Under the pieces are notes generated by a model. It worked only from the letters and a program-made list of their open reading frames with translations. It ran no database searches and had not been told where the DNA came from. A stretch of DNA of 7,247 nucleotides from Rubrobacter sp. (GTDB taxonomy: Bacteria > Actinomycetota > Rubrobacteria > Rubrobacterales > Rubrobacteraceae), in assembly GCA_013815575.1 (NCBI GenBank), contig JACDFX010000079.1, positions 1 to 7,247 on the forward strand. The letters run 5' to 3'. The translations under genes were made by a program, and so were the position numbers. This document shows, piece after piece, positions 1 to 6,085 of this stretch; within the stretch, counting starts at the first letter, position 1, and the number at the start of each line of letters is the position of its first letter.

Positions 1-1350
1 ATCTGGAGGGACTCCTGCTCCCGGCCGAACGCAACAAGACCTTGACCGCGCTTGCCAACGCCGAGCCCGTGGTGGGGGCGCAGCACGCCCGTGCGCAGTC
101 GCTGCAGTGGTTCTTGTCGGAGTCCGGGTGGGATCTCGACGCGGTTAGCGCTCGAAGGCTGGAGTTGTTGAGGGCCGAGCCTGGTACCGCCCCCGATGGC
201 AACGGCGTGCTGATCATAGACGAGCATGGGGACCGTAAGGACGGCAAGAAGACCGCGCATGTGGGAAAGCAGTACCTGGCAAACATCGGCAAGGTGGACA
301 ATGGGGTGGTGTCGGTGAGCTCTTTGTGGGCCGACGAGGAGGTGTACTATCCGCTGGAGGTCGAGCCATACACCCCGGCCCACCATTTTGAGAAGGGCAA
401 GGCCGACTCCGCTTTCCGCACCAAGCTCAAGATAGCCGGCCAGCTCGTAGAGCGTTCGGTACAGGTAGGACTGCCCTTCAGGGCGGTGGTCGCGGACTCC
501 TTCTACGGCGAAGATGAGGAGTTCAAGATGGCCCTGGATAGGCTCGGCGCAGGGTACGTGCTGTCTCTGAAGAAGTCGCACTGCTGGTGGCACAAGGAGG
601 GCGAGGAGATAGGCGCGCTATGGGAGGCCGCCGAGGCAGCCGGGTGGAAAGATGCCGCCGAACCGGGGAAGTGGAAGGAGGTTGCGCGCATCTTCCGTGA
701 CGGGCACCGGGAGCGGTGGTGGGCGCTAGAGGTGCAAGCCGGACCCTACGGCCCACAGCGGGCGCGCAGGGCGGTCGTGGCCACCACCGACCCCGAAAAG
801 CTGCCAGATCTTGCCACCTGGCACCTGACCACCAACCTGCCCGCGCCCAGCGATCGCTCCGAACGGGCGACCGAAAGCGAACTCGCCGCCGCGGACCTCG
901 CGGAGGTTGTGCGCCTGTATGGACTGAGGATGTGGGTGGAGCAGAGCTACAAGCAGGTCAAGCACCGCCTGGGCTTCTCGCAATACCAGGTGAGATCGGA
1001 CATCGCCATCCGCCGACACTGGCAGTTGGTGTTTTGCGCGTTCTCATTCTGCTGGCATGGCTACGGCCGGTCGCCCACCAACGAAGCAGAGCGGCAGGCC
1101 GGGGTTGATGAGTACAACCAACCCGTCGCCTCCAAGGCGGCGGGCCGGGGGAAAAACGGGCCCCGGGCGAAGTCGCGGGCCGAAGATCTCGTGGCCGGAG
1201 GCATTGAGGGCGGTGAGGGCGTGGCTGGAGCCATGGATGATGCTGCGAAGATATTGGAAAGCGTTCTCGGATCTGCCCCCGCCAGAAGAGTTAGGGATGC
1301 TGCTTGAGCAAGTGTTTGCGGGAAGAGGACTCTACCTCTATGTCCGTTAG
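1..1350 (+). mobile_element. IS701-family insertion sequence, right part only
   Basis: The interval is defined by its transposase, which carries an IS701-type DDE catalytic domain. The left end and the N-terminal coding part lie outside the window, so terminal inverted repeats and target duplications cannot be identified. The right end is placed at the transposase stop in the corrected frame; the true boundary is probably some tens of bases further on. No accessory gene is seen. The frame break in the transposase suggests that this copy cannot move by itself, unless the break is a sequencing error. It lies convergent with the sulfotransferase gene. Confidence 0.75.
3..1350 (+). pseudogene. 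IS701-family DDE transposase, 5'-partial and frameshifted
   Basis: This is the transposase that cuts and joins the ends of an IS701-type element. The open frame enters from the window edge: the codons from position 3 read LEGLLLPAERNKT and run straight on, so the TTG at 42 is not the real start. Numbering from codon 42, the DDE candidates are D60 (in IIDEHGDRKDGKK), D152 (in VVADSFYGEDEE) and E300 (in LRMWVEQSYKQVKHRLGF). They fit the family in order and context. The frame stops at 1307, but its last 40 or so residues do not look like the family. The next frame, ending at TAG 1348-1350, reads [17 protein letters not shown] followed by [11 protein letters not shown], which does look like the family C-terminus. 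One extra base (or two lost) between about 1075 and 1180 explains this. Homopolymer runs GGGGG, AAAAA and CCCC at 1147-1164 are the likely site. Confidence 0.85.
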
Positions 1351-1361
1351 CAACAAACTAC

Positions 1362-1469
1362 CGATAACTTCTCACAGCACCGACCTCCCCGGACGTTGGT
1401 ACATAGGCCATTCCGCCTCGGGAGCCCCGGTCCACAATGGGACACAACACCCCTGGCAAGAATTATCGG
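1362..1469. repeat. Imperfect inverted repeat just after the transposase
   Basis: The arms are CCGATAACTTCT (1362-1373) and AGAATTATCGG (1459-1469). They match as inverted copies except for one extra C in the left arm, with an 85-bp spacer. The left arm begins 11 bp past the transposase stop, where an IS end or a small nested element could lie. Neither role can be shown from this window. The pairing may be chance, or a by-product of the repeat families that fill this gap. Confidence 0.3.
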
Positions 1470-1494
1470 CAAGCGAGCTCCAGCGAAGCTAGGA
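1366..1494. repeat. Dispersed repeat, copy A (partner at 3534-3632)
   Basis: Several blocks occur in the same order and orientation as in 3534-3632: AACTTCT (1366), TACATA (1400-1405) followed by a GG-CA-CCGCC pattern, TATCGGC (1464-1470), then a GCAAGC/GCTCC stretch, AGCGAAGC and AGGA (1491-1494). Copy A carries roughly 45-50 bp between the CCGCC and TATCGGC blocks that copy B lacks, and copy B carries a short insertion after TATCGGC. The alignment was made by eye and needs a computed score. No open frame or known RNA is recognisable here. Confidence 0.45.
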
Positions 1495-1507
1495 CTGGGG
1501 CTATACC

Positions 1508-1541
1508 AACTTCCGAGAAAGCCCCTCAGGGCGAAGTTCGG
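1508..1541. repeat. Single unit of the AACTTCYGAGAA intergenic repeat
   Basis: The unit starts AACTTCCGAGAAAGCCCC and closes GGGCGAAGTTCGG. It closely matches the unit at 2701-2729 (AACTTCTGAGAAAGCCCC, then GGGCGAAGT). GCCC (1521-1524) and GGGC (1529-1532) can form a 4-bp stem with a 4-base loop, and the outer AACTTC/GAAGTT arms are also complementary, with an asymmetric bulge. It lies in the gap between the IS and the sulfotransferase gene. Confidence 0.55.
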
Positions 1542-1578
1542 ACAATACGCCTTCCACGTACTCGGGTGAATAAGGGGT

Positions 1579-1615
1579 AAGAGAGGACCGGGGTGTAGCA
1601 GCCCGGTCCTCTCTT
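1579..1615. terminator. Strong hairpin between convergent genes, probable terminator
   Basis: Arms AAGAGAGGACCGGG (1579-1592) and CCCGGTCCTCTCTT (1602-1615) are perfect complements: a 14-bp stem with a 9-base loop. It begins 21 bp past the sulfotransferase stop on the minus strand and faces the transposase from the other side, as expected of a shared terminator. No long T-run follows on either strand. On the minus strand the stem itself ends CTCTCTT and is followed by ACCCCTTATT. An intrinsic terminator with a weak tail is the best reading. Confidence 0.7.
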
Positions 1616-1636
1616 GCGATGGGGTGCCTACGAAGG

Positions 1637-2560
1637 CTACGAAGGAGTTTGGCTCCCTGCCTGCTCGCCCATGGCGAGCCATTGGGCGCACTCGCGTCCG
1701 AGCTCCCGGACGGCCCGCGCCTCGTAGGCGGCCACGTCCTCAGGCGTGAGGGTCTCCGTCCAGCGGCCGTTGGTCCCCCGGTTGATAAAGACCCCGGCGC
1801 CGGCGTCCCAGAAGGCGCCCCCGAGCGGGACGCTCTTGGCGGCGTTCCGCTTCATCCAGTCGAAGGAGCAGTATTCGAGGGTATCTTCCCACCGCGCCTC
1901 GTCGACGGGAACTTCCAGGAACCTGGCTATGCGGCGCATCTGCCCCGGCATGTCGCGTTTGAGGTCGGCGAAATGCACGAACAGGACGTTTGGGAGGTCG
2001 CGAACCTCCCACCAGGTGCGGACGTTCTCCCAGAACGGCCAGAAGGGGTGGCCGTCGCGTTCCAGCCACTCGCGGAAGTACTGCCAGATGTCTTCGGGGG
2101 GCGGCTCGATGGGCGGCCCGACGCGCCCGGGCGTGTCGTTGAGCGCCTCGTACCAGAGGTGGTTCGCGTTGGCGTGGTGGTTGTACATGCTCCACACGAT
2201 ATCGCGCCCGTCGCGTCCGACGTAGACGTACTTTGCCTCGGGCGAGAAGACGAGGGCGTCTAGGGGGAGGTGCGTCTTCAGGAAGCGCCGGTGGGTCTGC
2301 GCCTCCACCATCGGCAGCTTCACGTCCTTGGGGGGGATGCGCAGGTCGAGCCAGGGGGACATCTCGGCCACCTCGAGGTCCGGGTCTGGCCCCAGGAGCA
2401 ACTGGGCTACGATCTGCTGGGTCCAGGTGGTGCCCGCCTTGGCGTAGCTGGCGACGACGACGTCGTCGTGGCGGAAGCGGAAGTCGTTCCAGATCGTCGA
2501 ATCGAAGTGGTGGTTGTGCAGCTCCCTTGTCTTGGTTGGCCAAGCGATAGTTTCGGTCAT
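1637..2560 (-). CDS. Sulfotransferase family protein (PAPS-dependent)
   Basis: This 307-residue soluble protein of the sulfotransfer_1 family moves a sulfuryl group from PAPS to an acceptor alcohol, phenol or amine in the cytosol. The whole fold is present. YAKAGTTW (39-46) is the 5'-phosphosulfate loop. KTHLP (95-99) holds the likely catalytic His97. GRDGRDIVWSMYNH has R116 and S124 where the family binds the 3'-phosphate, and RGTNGRW (261-267) matches the C-terminal RKGxxGxW motif. The length is normal for cytosolic sulfotransferases. The ATG at 2560 is preferred to an in-frame start at 2608 because AAGGAC lies 6 bp upstream and the extra 16 residues look non-conserved. No signal peptide or membrane segment is seen. 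The acceptor cannot be inferred from sequence, and no PAPS-synthesis gene is in view. The gene is probably monocistronic, with the hairpin at 1579-1615 as terminator. Confidence 0.9.
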   Translation of the reverse strand: MTETIAWPTKTRELHNHHFDSTIWNDFRFRHDDVVVASYAKAGTTWTQQIVAQLLLGPDPDLEVAEMSPWLDLRIPPKDVKLPMVEAQTHRRFLKTHLPLDALVFSPEAKYVYVGRDGRDIVWSMYNHHANANHLWYEALNDTPGRVGPPIEPPPEDIWQYFREWLERDGHPFWPFWENVRTWWEVRDLPNVLFVHFADLKRDMPGQMRRIARFLEVPVDEARWEDTLEYCSFDWMKRNAAKSVPLGGAFWDAGAGVFINRGTNGRWTETLTPEDVAAYEARAVRELGRECAQWLAMGEQAGSQTPS

Positions 2561-2580
2561 GGACCGTCCTTGTCTGTTGT

Positions 2581-2599
2581 GGCCGGGGATGTCCCGGCC
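2581..2599 (-). promoter_or_regulatory. 7-bp inverted repeat in the sulfotransferase leader
   Basis: GGCCGGG (2581-2587) and CCCGGCC (2593-2599) are perfect inverted copies around a 5-bp centre. The repeat lies 21-39 bp before the sulfotransferase ATG and directly downstream of a possible -10 box, so it would cover the transcription start or the first transcribed bases. A repressor operator or a 5' hairpin in the mRNA are both plausible. In GC-rich DNA such a palindrome can also be chance. Confidence 0.4.
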
Positions 2600-2607
2600 C
2601 TGAAGCA

Positions 2608-2613
2608 ACTATA
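2608..2613 (-). promoter_or_regulatory. Possible -10 box of the sulfotransferase promoter
   Basis: The minus strand reads TATAGT, one base off the TATAAT consensus, about 48 bp before the ATG at 2560. No convincing -35 hexamer lies 16-18 bp upstream; the best-placed bases are GGCGTT. It is the most AT-rich hexamer between the repeat region and the start codon, which supports it weakly. Confidence 0.35.
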
Positions 2614-2673
2614 GGTACGAACCGCGCCCCAACGCCTCCCCTAAAAGCGTGATCTTTGCCCTATTAGCCGCTC

Positions 2674-2752
2674 AACTTCCGAGAACTCTGACCCAGCGCG
2701 AACTTCTGAGAAAGCCCCACGGGCGAAGTCCCGAGAACCTGGCCTGCCCGGT
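2674..2752. repeat. Three tandem units of the AACTTCYGAGAA repeat
   Basis: Units begin at 2674 (AACTTCCGAGAACTCTGACC), 2701 (AACTTCTGAGAAAGCCCC) and 2726 (AAGTCCCGAGAACCTGGCC), spaced 27 and 25 bp apart. The first unit and the start of the second match the stretch at 3468-3500 (AATTTTCGAGAACTCCGACC, then GGCGAACTTC) at about 23 of the first 30 positions. The units lie between the sulfotransferase promoter and the stop of the RTX gene and overlap no supported gene. All units here and elsewhere in the window have the same orientation. Confidence 0.6.
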
Positions 2753-2827
2753 CCGAAGGGGATAGGCCCCCAGCCCGGCGCCTCCGTTCGTCACGGCGCG
2801 CGACCGGCCCTGCGCGGGAGGGGTCTA

Positions 2828-3319
2828 CTACCCCTGCCAGTACACGTTCTCGCAGTTGCTCACGCGGTCCAGCTCCCTGTCTATAACCACTGCGTCGTAG
2901 TCGCCCGGGCCGCAGTCGACCACGTCCAGGCGGCCGTCCTGGACGGCGATGGAGTCGTCCTCCGTCCCGCCGTACAGCGTGTCCTTTCCCGGCCCACCGG
3001 TCATGCGGTCCCTGCCGACGCCCCCGTAGAAATGGTCGGAGCCGCCCTCGCCGTAGAACCGGTCGCCCCCCGGCCCGCCGTACAGCTCGTCGGCGCCCGG
3101 GCCGCCCCAGAGGAAGTCGTCGCCGCGGTTGCCGTAGAGCCTGTCGTCGGAGCCGAAGCCGTAGATGGCATCCCGGGCGGCGGAACCGTTGAGGGTGTCG
3201 GGGCTGGCGGTGCCCTCGCAGGCTCCACCCTCGCAGCGAACCGTGGCCGCCAGGGCCACCCCGCCGCCCAAGACCAGCGCCACCGCCACGACCAAGAATG
3301 TGAGCAACGTTTTTCGCAC
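2828..3319 (-). CDS. Small secreted RTX-repeat calcium-binding protein
   Basis: The 163-residue product has a Sec signal peptide (MRK, then a hydrophobic core at 5-23) with likely cleavage after ALA at 22-24. A hemolysin-type RTX region covers 41-122. Asp recurs exactly every nine residues (41, 50, 59, 68, 77, 86, 95, 104, 113, 122), mostly as GGxGxDxhYGG, which in this family folds as a Ca2+-binding beta-roll. The first three units lack the GG and probably bind calcium poorly. A cap at 132-157 (DVVDCGPGDYD to SNCE) is, from memory, common after RTX repeats in actinobacteria. Cysteines occur only at 29, 34, 136 and 156, flanking the roll, so disulfides may lock both ends. The GTG start at 3319 has GGAGGGGA 5 bp upstream. 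No enzymatic domain and no type I secretion partner are seen. The role is unknown; an extracytoplasmic structural or calcium-binding role is inferred. Confidence 0.85.
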   Translation of the reverse strand: MRKTLLTFLVVAVALVLGGGVALAATVRCEGGACEGTASPDTLNGSAARDAIYGFGSDDRLYGNRGDDFLWGGPGADELYGGPGGDRFYGEGGSDHFYGGVGRDRMTGGPGKDTLYGGTEDDSIAVQDGRLDVVDCGPGDYDAVVIDRELDRVSNCENVYWQG

Positions 3320-3415
3320 AGGTATCCCCTCCCCACTCTACGCTTCACGGACGTAGGAACTATGCCACGTTTCAACCGGGCTCGCACCCACCGGAAGGAC
3401 GATCCTCGTCACCCA

Positions 3416-3555
3416 GCAGTCTAGAAAGGCCGGGGTCACGAACCTCGTAGAAGGTAAGGGACGGGCGAATTTTCGAGAACTCCGACCGGCGGCGAACTTC
3501 GCGAAAGACGGGTCGGTGCCAAGCGCGGCATCGAACTTCTGCGAATGTTCGACGT
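3416..3555. repeat. Degenerate ~27-bp tandem repeat array
   Basis: Successive units begin at about 3416 (GCAGTCTAGAAAGGCCGGGG), 3441 (AACCTCGTAGAAGGTAAGGG), 3468 (AATTTTCGAGAACTCCGACC), 3495 (AACTTCGCGAAAGACGGG) and 3534 (AACTTCTGCGAATGTTCG). The spacings are 25, 27, 27 and 39 bp. Units usually end in GGCG or GGGCG just before the next begins. Divergence between units is high, and the first is the least certain. On the minus strand the 27-bp spacing gives a nine-codon pattern resembling F-x-E/K-V/I-R, but without signs of a real gene. Confidence 0.5.
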
Positions 3556-3632
3556 CGCAACGCAACCGATACATAAAGGTCACCCGCCCCTAACGCTATC
3601 GGCGAATAAGCAAGCTCCCTAGCGAAGCAGGA
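3534..3632. repeat. Dispersed repeat, copy B (partner at 1366-1494)
   Basis: The blocks shared with copy A, in order, are AACTTCT (3534), TACATA (3570-3575) followed by GG-CA-CCGCC, TATCGGC (3597-3603), then GCAAGC, TCC, AGCGAAGC and AGGA (3629-3632). The TATCGGC to AGGA part is the most convincing, with small insertions separating the two copies. This copy lies directly after the tandem units, and copy A directly precedes a single unit, so the two repeat types tend to occur together. Confidence 0.45.
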
Positions 3633-3664
3633 GATCCCTCTCGACTTGCACAACACGCCGGAGA

Positions 3665-3725
3665 GTCCTTCTCGCCAAGATTTGTGCCCACCACTGAGCC
3701 GTCGACACACCTGGCGAGAGAGGAC
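3665..3725. repeat. Imperfect 15-bp inverted repeat
   Basis: The arms GTCCTTCTCGCCAAG (3665-3679) and CTGGCGAGAGAGGAC (3711-3725) pair almost fully once one extra base is allowed in each arm, with a 31-bp spacer. It lies about 150 bp before the membrane-protein gene and just upstream of its likely promoter. It could be a regulator site pair, a hairpin, or the trace of a small mobile element. Confidence 0.4.
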
Positions 3726-3744
3726 GCCATTATTCCCCAACCTT

Positions 3745-3773
3745 TTGTGAAACGCGTCCTAAAGCATTGTAAA
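3745..3773 (+). promoter_or_regulatory. Likely promoter of the 712-residue membrane protein gene
   Basis: TTGTGA (3745-3750) and TGTAAA (3768-3773) are separated by exactly 17 bp; each matches the sigma-70-type consensus at four of six positions. The site lies in the AT-richest part of the gap. Transcription would start near 3780 and leave a leader of about 100 bases. A second, weaker -10 (TAACCT, 3832-3837) lies closer to the ATG but lacks a good -35. Confidence 0.35.
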
Positions 3774-3877
3774 CAGTCGGTTAAATTCGTCCGGCAGTGT
3801 CTTTTTCGGGTGGCGGTGGGGTGGTCGCTTGCTAACCTGTTCGGCGTGTGTGGCCGCCGAACAGAGAGTGAAGAACC

Positions 3878-6016
3878 ATGTTGCTCGACCTGATCCTGGC
3901 GTCCCTGGCCGCCCTTGCGGTTGGGGTAGCACCTGGATGGTTCTGGGCCGGGCTGCTGCGCGCGCCGGCGGACTACGCCGAACGGGCCGCGCTCTCCGTC
4001 GCCTTCTCGATGGCCTTGGTGCCGGCCGCCGCGCTGGTACCGACGCGCCTGCTCGGCCTCGGCCTGACGCTCCCCGTCGTCGTCGCCTCTGTTTTCACCG
4101 TGTTTCTGACGGGCTTGGCGGCCCGCGTGCGGTTCGGGGCGGCGAAGGGGGACGACGAGCCCGTCGTTCCGGACCCTGCCGTCTCGTTATCCGCGCCCGC
4201 GCTCGTGCCGCTCGCGGTGGCGCTGGCCTTGGCGTTTGGAGTCCTGATCGGGGCCGTGCCGGGGGAGGCTGTGAGGCCCGCGATCACCGGCGCTACCGTC
4301 CCGACGAAGGAGATGACGCTTGTCCTCGCGCTGCTGGTCGCCGCGTCGGGCGTGCTCGACCTGATCTTTCGGGAACGTTCGGAGACGACCGTTGGTGAGT
4401 CCGCCGGGTCTTCGCCCCTCCTGCCGGCGGTCCCGGCGAGCGTGAGGCGGCTGCTGTTGCCTGCGGTGCTGTTGCTCGCGCTGGCGCGGGGGTACGTTGG
4501 GCCGGTGTTACACGATTGGCCGTTCATGCGGGGGGTGGATCATTACTCGCACGCCGTGATGGCGAACCGGATGATGGAGGTGGGGAGGATCGAGCCGTAC
4601 CTGATCTACCCCCCGGGATTCCACACGCTGACCGCCTCCGTCTCGCGCCTGACCGGGCTTGACCCGCTGGAGATCTTCCCCGTCCTCGGCCCCGCCCTGC
4701 TCCTACTCCCAGCCCTGGCCCTCTACACCCTCGGCAGCAGGCTCTGGGGCTGGGGCTACGGGGTCGCCGCCGCCTTCTTCACCGTGCTCCTCGGCGGCAC
4801 CTACTACTACTTCCACGACGCCATGTACCCGAACCTGGTGACCTCGCAGTTCCTGCTGGTGGTGGCGCTGGCTTCCCTCGTGGTGACGTACCGTTCGCCG
4901 TCGGTGCGGAGCGGCCTCTCGCTGGCGATCCTGGGCTCCTCCGTCGTCCTCTACCACCCGGTGGCGAGCTTGTACCTGGCGGTCCTGCTCGCGCTCGTCG
5001 GGGTGTATTTCGCGCTGCCGATGCTCTTCCGCGACCGACGCAGGGGCCTCGTCCTGACCCTCTCGCTCGCGCTGTTGGGAATGCTCTCCGTTGTGTACGC
5101 CTGGCACACTTACGGTCTGGGGGGAGAAGTTTCCCAGCTCTTCGGCTGGGGGGACGGTGGAACGACAGGAGAGGCCGTCGGGATGGCGGTCAACACGCAG
5201 GCCATCTACCCCGAAAACTTCCTTATCGGAACGATGGTCTCCCAGCCCGTCGCGTGGCTTGGCCTGCTCGGGGTCTTCCTTCTCGTCGTCAGGGTAGGGC
5301 GCACCGGCGGGATGCCCGGAGCGCTCGCGCATTTCACCGTGTTCCTCTGGGCGGCGATCCTCTTCGCCGGCAGCCGCCTCTCCATGACGGGTTTCCCCCA
5401 GCGCTTCGGGCGCGACCTCGGCGTCCCCTTGGCCCTGCTCGCCGCCCTCGGGCTCATGGCCGTGCTGAAGTCCGTAGGGCCCCGGAGAAGGGCGCCGGCC
5501 GTCTTCGTGGCCTCGGTGGTGGTGTTGCTGTCGGTGGCGCTCGTGGGGACCGGGGCGGTCCAGAGCCTCCGCTGGGCGGTCAAGCCGAGCATCCAGATGA
5601 CCATGACGCCCGCCATAGCCGAGGCCGGCGCGTGGCTCGAAGGCCACAACGAGGGCGGCAACATCATGGTCAGCCCGCACGTCAACCAGGTGCCAAGCCG
5701 GATGATGCTCGCGATGGGTGACTACTCGGCGCTCCAGTCGTTCGAGTACGGCCAGATCCTACGCCCCAGGGACCTCCCCCCAACCGGCCCCGAACCCCTA
5801 CTGGACGTCCTGCGCACCGTGATCAACCCAACCTCCGAACAGGCGTCGGGCACCCTGAAAGAGTACGACGTCCGCTACGTGGTCCTCTACAAGAACATGC
5901 CGGACAGGCCAACCATCGACTACTGGCGGCGCTTCGAGGCGAACCCGGACCTCTACCCACCCGTCTTCGAGAACCGTGACGTCCTGGTAGTCTCGGCCAG
6001 ACGAGCCGATAGCTGA
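3878..6016 (+). CDS. Polytopic membrane protein, probable GT-C glycosyltransferase
   Basis: The 712-residue product has about twelve or more hydrophobic segments and a hydrophilic C-terminal part of roughly 130 residues (about 580-712). The sequence MRGVDHYSH places D221, H222 and H225 in a loop after the sixth or so segment. It is followed by YPPGFH (244-249) and FHDAMYPN (H313, D314). An acidic residue in an early outer loop, then many membrane spans and a soluble C-terminal domain, is the layout of GT-C enzymes, which take sugars from polyprenyl-phosphate donors on the outer face of the membrane. I do not recognise a named family, so the reaction and acceptor are unknown. The C-terminal part (YDVRYVVLYKN near 663) resembles soluble tails of such proteins. 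The ATG at 3878 follows a weak GTGAAG site. A PIG-V-like mannosyltransferase lies 69 bp downstream, supporting an envelope-glycan role. A non-enzymatic transporter or flippase is the main alternative. Confidence 0.75.
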   Translation: MLLDLILASLAALAVGVAPGWFWAGLLRAPADYAERAALSVAFSMALVPAAALVPTRLLGLGLTLPVVVASVFTVFLTGLAARVRFGAAKGDDEPVVPDPAVSLSAPALVPLAVALALAFGVLIGAVPGEAVRPAITGATVPTKEMTLVLALLVAASGVLDLIFRERSETTVGESAGSSPLLPAVPASVRRLLLPAVLLLALARGYVGPVLHDWPFMRGVDHYSHAVMANRMMEVGRIEPYLIYPPGFHTLTASVSRLTGLDPLEIFPVLGPALLLLPALALYTLGSRLWGWGYGVAAAFFTVLLGGTYYYFHDAMYPNLVTSQFLLVVALASLVVTYRSPSVRSGLSLAILGSSVVLYHPVASLYLAVLLALVGVYFALPMLFRDRRRGLVLTLSLALLGMLSVVYAWHTYGLGGEVSQLFGWGDGGTTGEAVGMAVNTQAIYPENFLIGTMVSQPVAWLGLLGVFLLVVRVGRTGGMPGALAHFTVFLWAAILFAGSRLSMTGFPQRFGRDLGVPLALLAALGLMAVLKSVGPRRRAPAVFVASVVVLLSVALVGTGAVQSLRWAVKPSIQMTMTPAIAEAGAWLEGHNEGGNIMVSPHVNQVPSRMMLAMGDYSALQSFEYGQILRPRDLPPTGPEPLLDVLRTVINPTSEQASGTLKEYDVRYVVLYKNMPDRPTIDYWRRFEANPDLYPPVFENRDVLVVSARRADS

Positions 6017-6030
6017 CAGCCCTCCCCTTG

Positions 6031-6036
6031 TATAAT
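6031..6036 (+). promoter_or_regulatory. Consensus -10 box (TATAAT) before the PIG-V-like gene
   Basis: A perfect TATAAT lies 15 bp past the stop of the upstream gene and 50 bp before the chosen ATG. No -35 at the right distance was found; CTGACA lies only 12 bp away. Transcription would begin near 6043, at a small stem (CGCGG 6043-6047 with CCGCG 6055-6059) nested in GCCCGG (6037-6042) / CCGGGC (6075-6080). The direct repeat CCACCACCG occurs at 6049-6057 and 6063-6071. The gene may be read both from here and from the upstream promoter. Confidence 0.45.
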
Positions 6037-6085
6037 GCCCGGCGCGGACCACCACCGCGGTTCCACCACCGATTCCGGGCGGAAG

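Larger units (their letters stand above)
3320..3877. other. 558-bp gap between divergent genes, repeat-rich, no gene found
   Basis: The gap holds the start region of the RTX gene on the left, degenerate ~27-bp repeats and the copy B segment at 3416-3632, an inverted repeat at 3665-3725, and a likely promoter for the membrane protein at 3745-3773. Open frames exist on both strands but are short, lack good ribosome sites and overlap the repeats, so none is called as a gene. The part at 3730-3800 is clearly AT-richer than the surroundings. No tRNA or known riboswitch was recognised. Confidence 0.6.

Noticed and set aside
1147..1157. Programmed -1 frameshift at the G5-A5-C run
   Set aside because: The tail of the transposase lies in the +1 frame relative to the upstream frame, so a -1 slip would not reach it, and the heptamer does not fit the zero-frame codons.
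1740..2543. Frames overlapping the sulfotransferase gene on both strands
   Set aside because: The sulfotransferase frame has complete family motifs; the others are Arg/Pro-rich low-complexity translations of the same DNA.
2740..2827. Terminator after the RTX gene
   Set aside because: Only short GC-rich stems of four base pairs could be drawn, with no T-tract on the minus strand, so the evidence is too weak to annotate.
3532..3552. LexA-type SOS box (CGAAC ... GTTCG)
   Set aside because: The half-sites are 10 bp apart, whereas the actinobacterial LexA box needs 4 bp between GAAC and GTTC.
3416..3555. CRISPR array
   Set aside because: The units are too diverged, there are no clear unique spacers between conserved repeats, and no cas genes are present.
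3372..3740. 122-codon minus-strand frame with a nine-residue F-x-E-V-R pattern
   Set aside because: The peptide periodicity follows from the 27-bp DNA repeat. Unit lengths elsewhere (25, 39 bp) do not keep the frame, and there is no ribosome site.
3684..3893. 69-codon plus-strand frame before the membrane-protein gene
   Set aside because: It overlaps the membrane-protein start, spans the likely promoter, has no good ribosome site and resembles no known protein.
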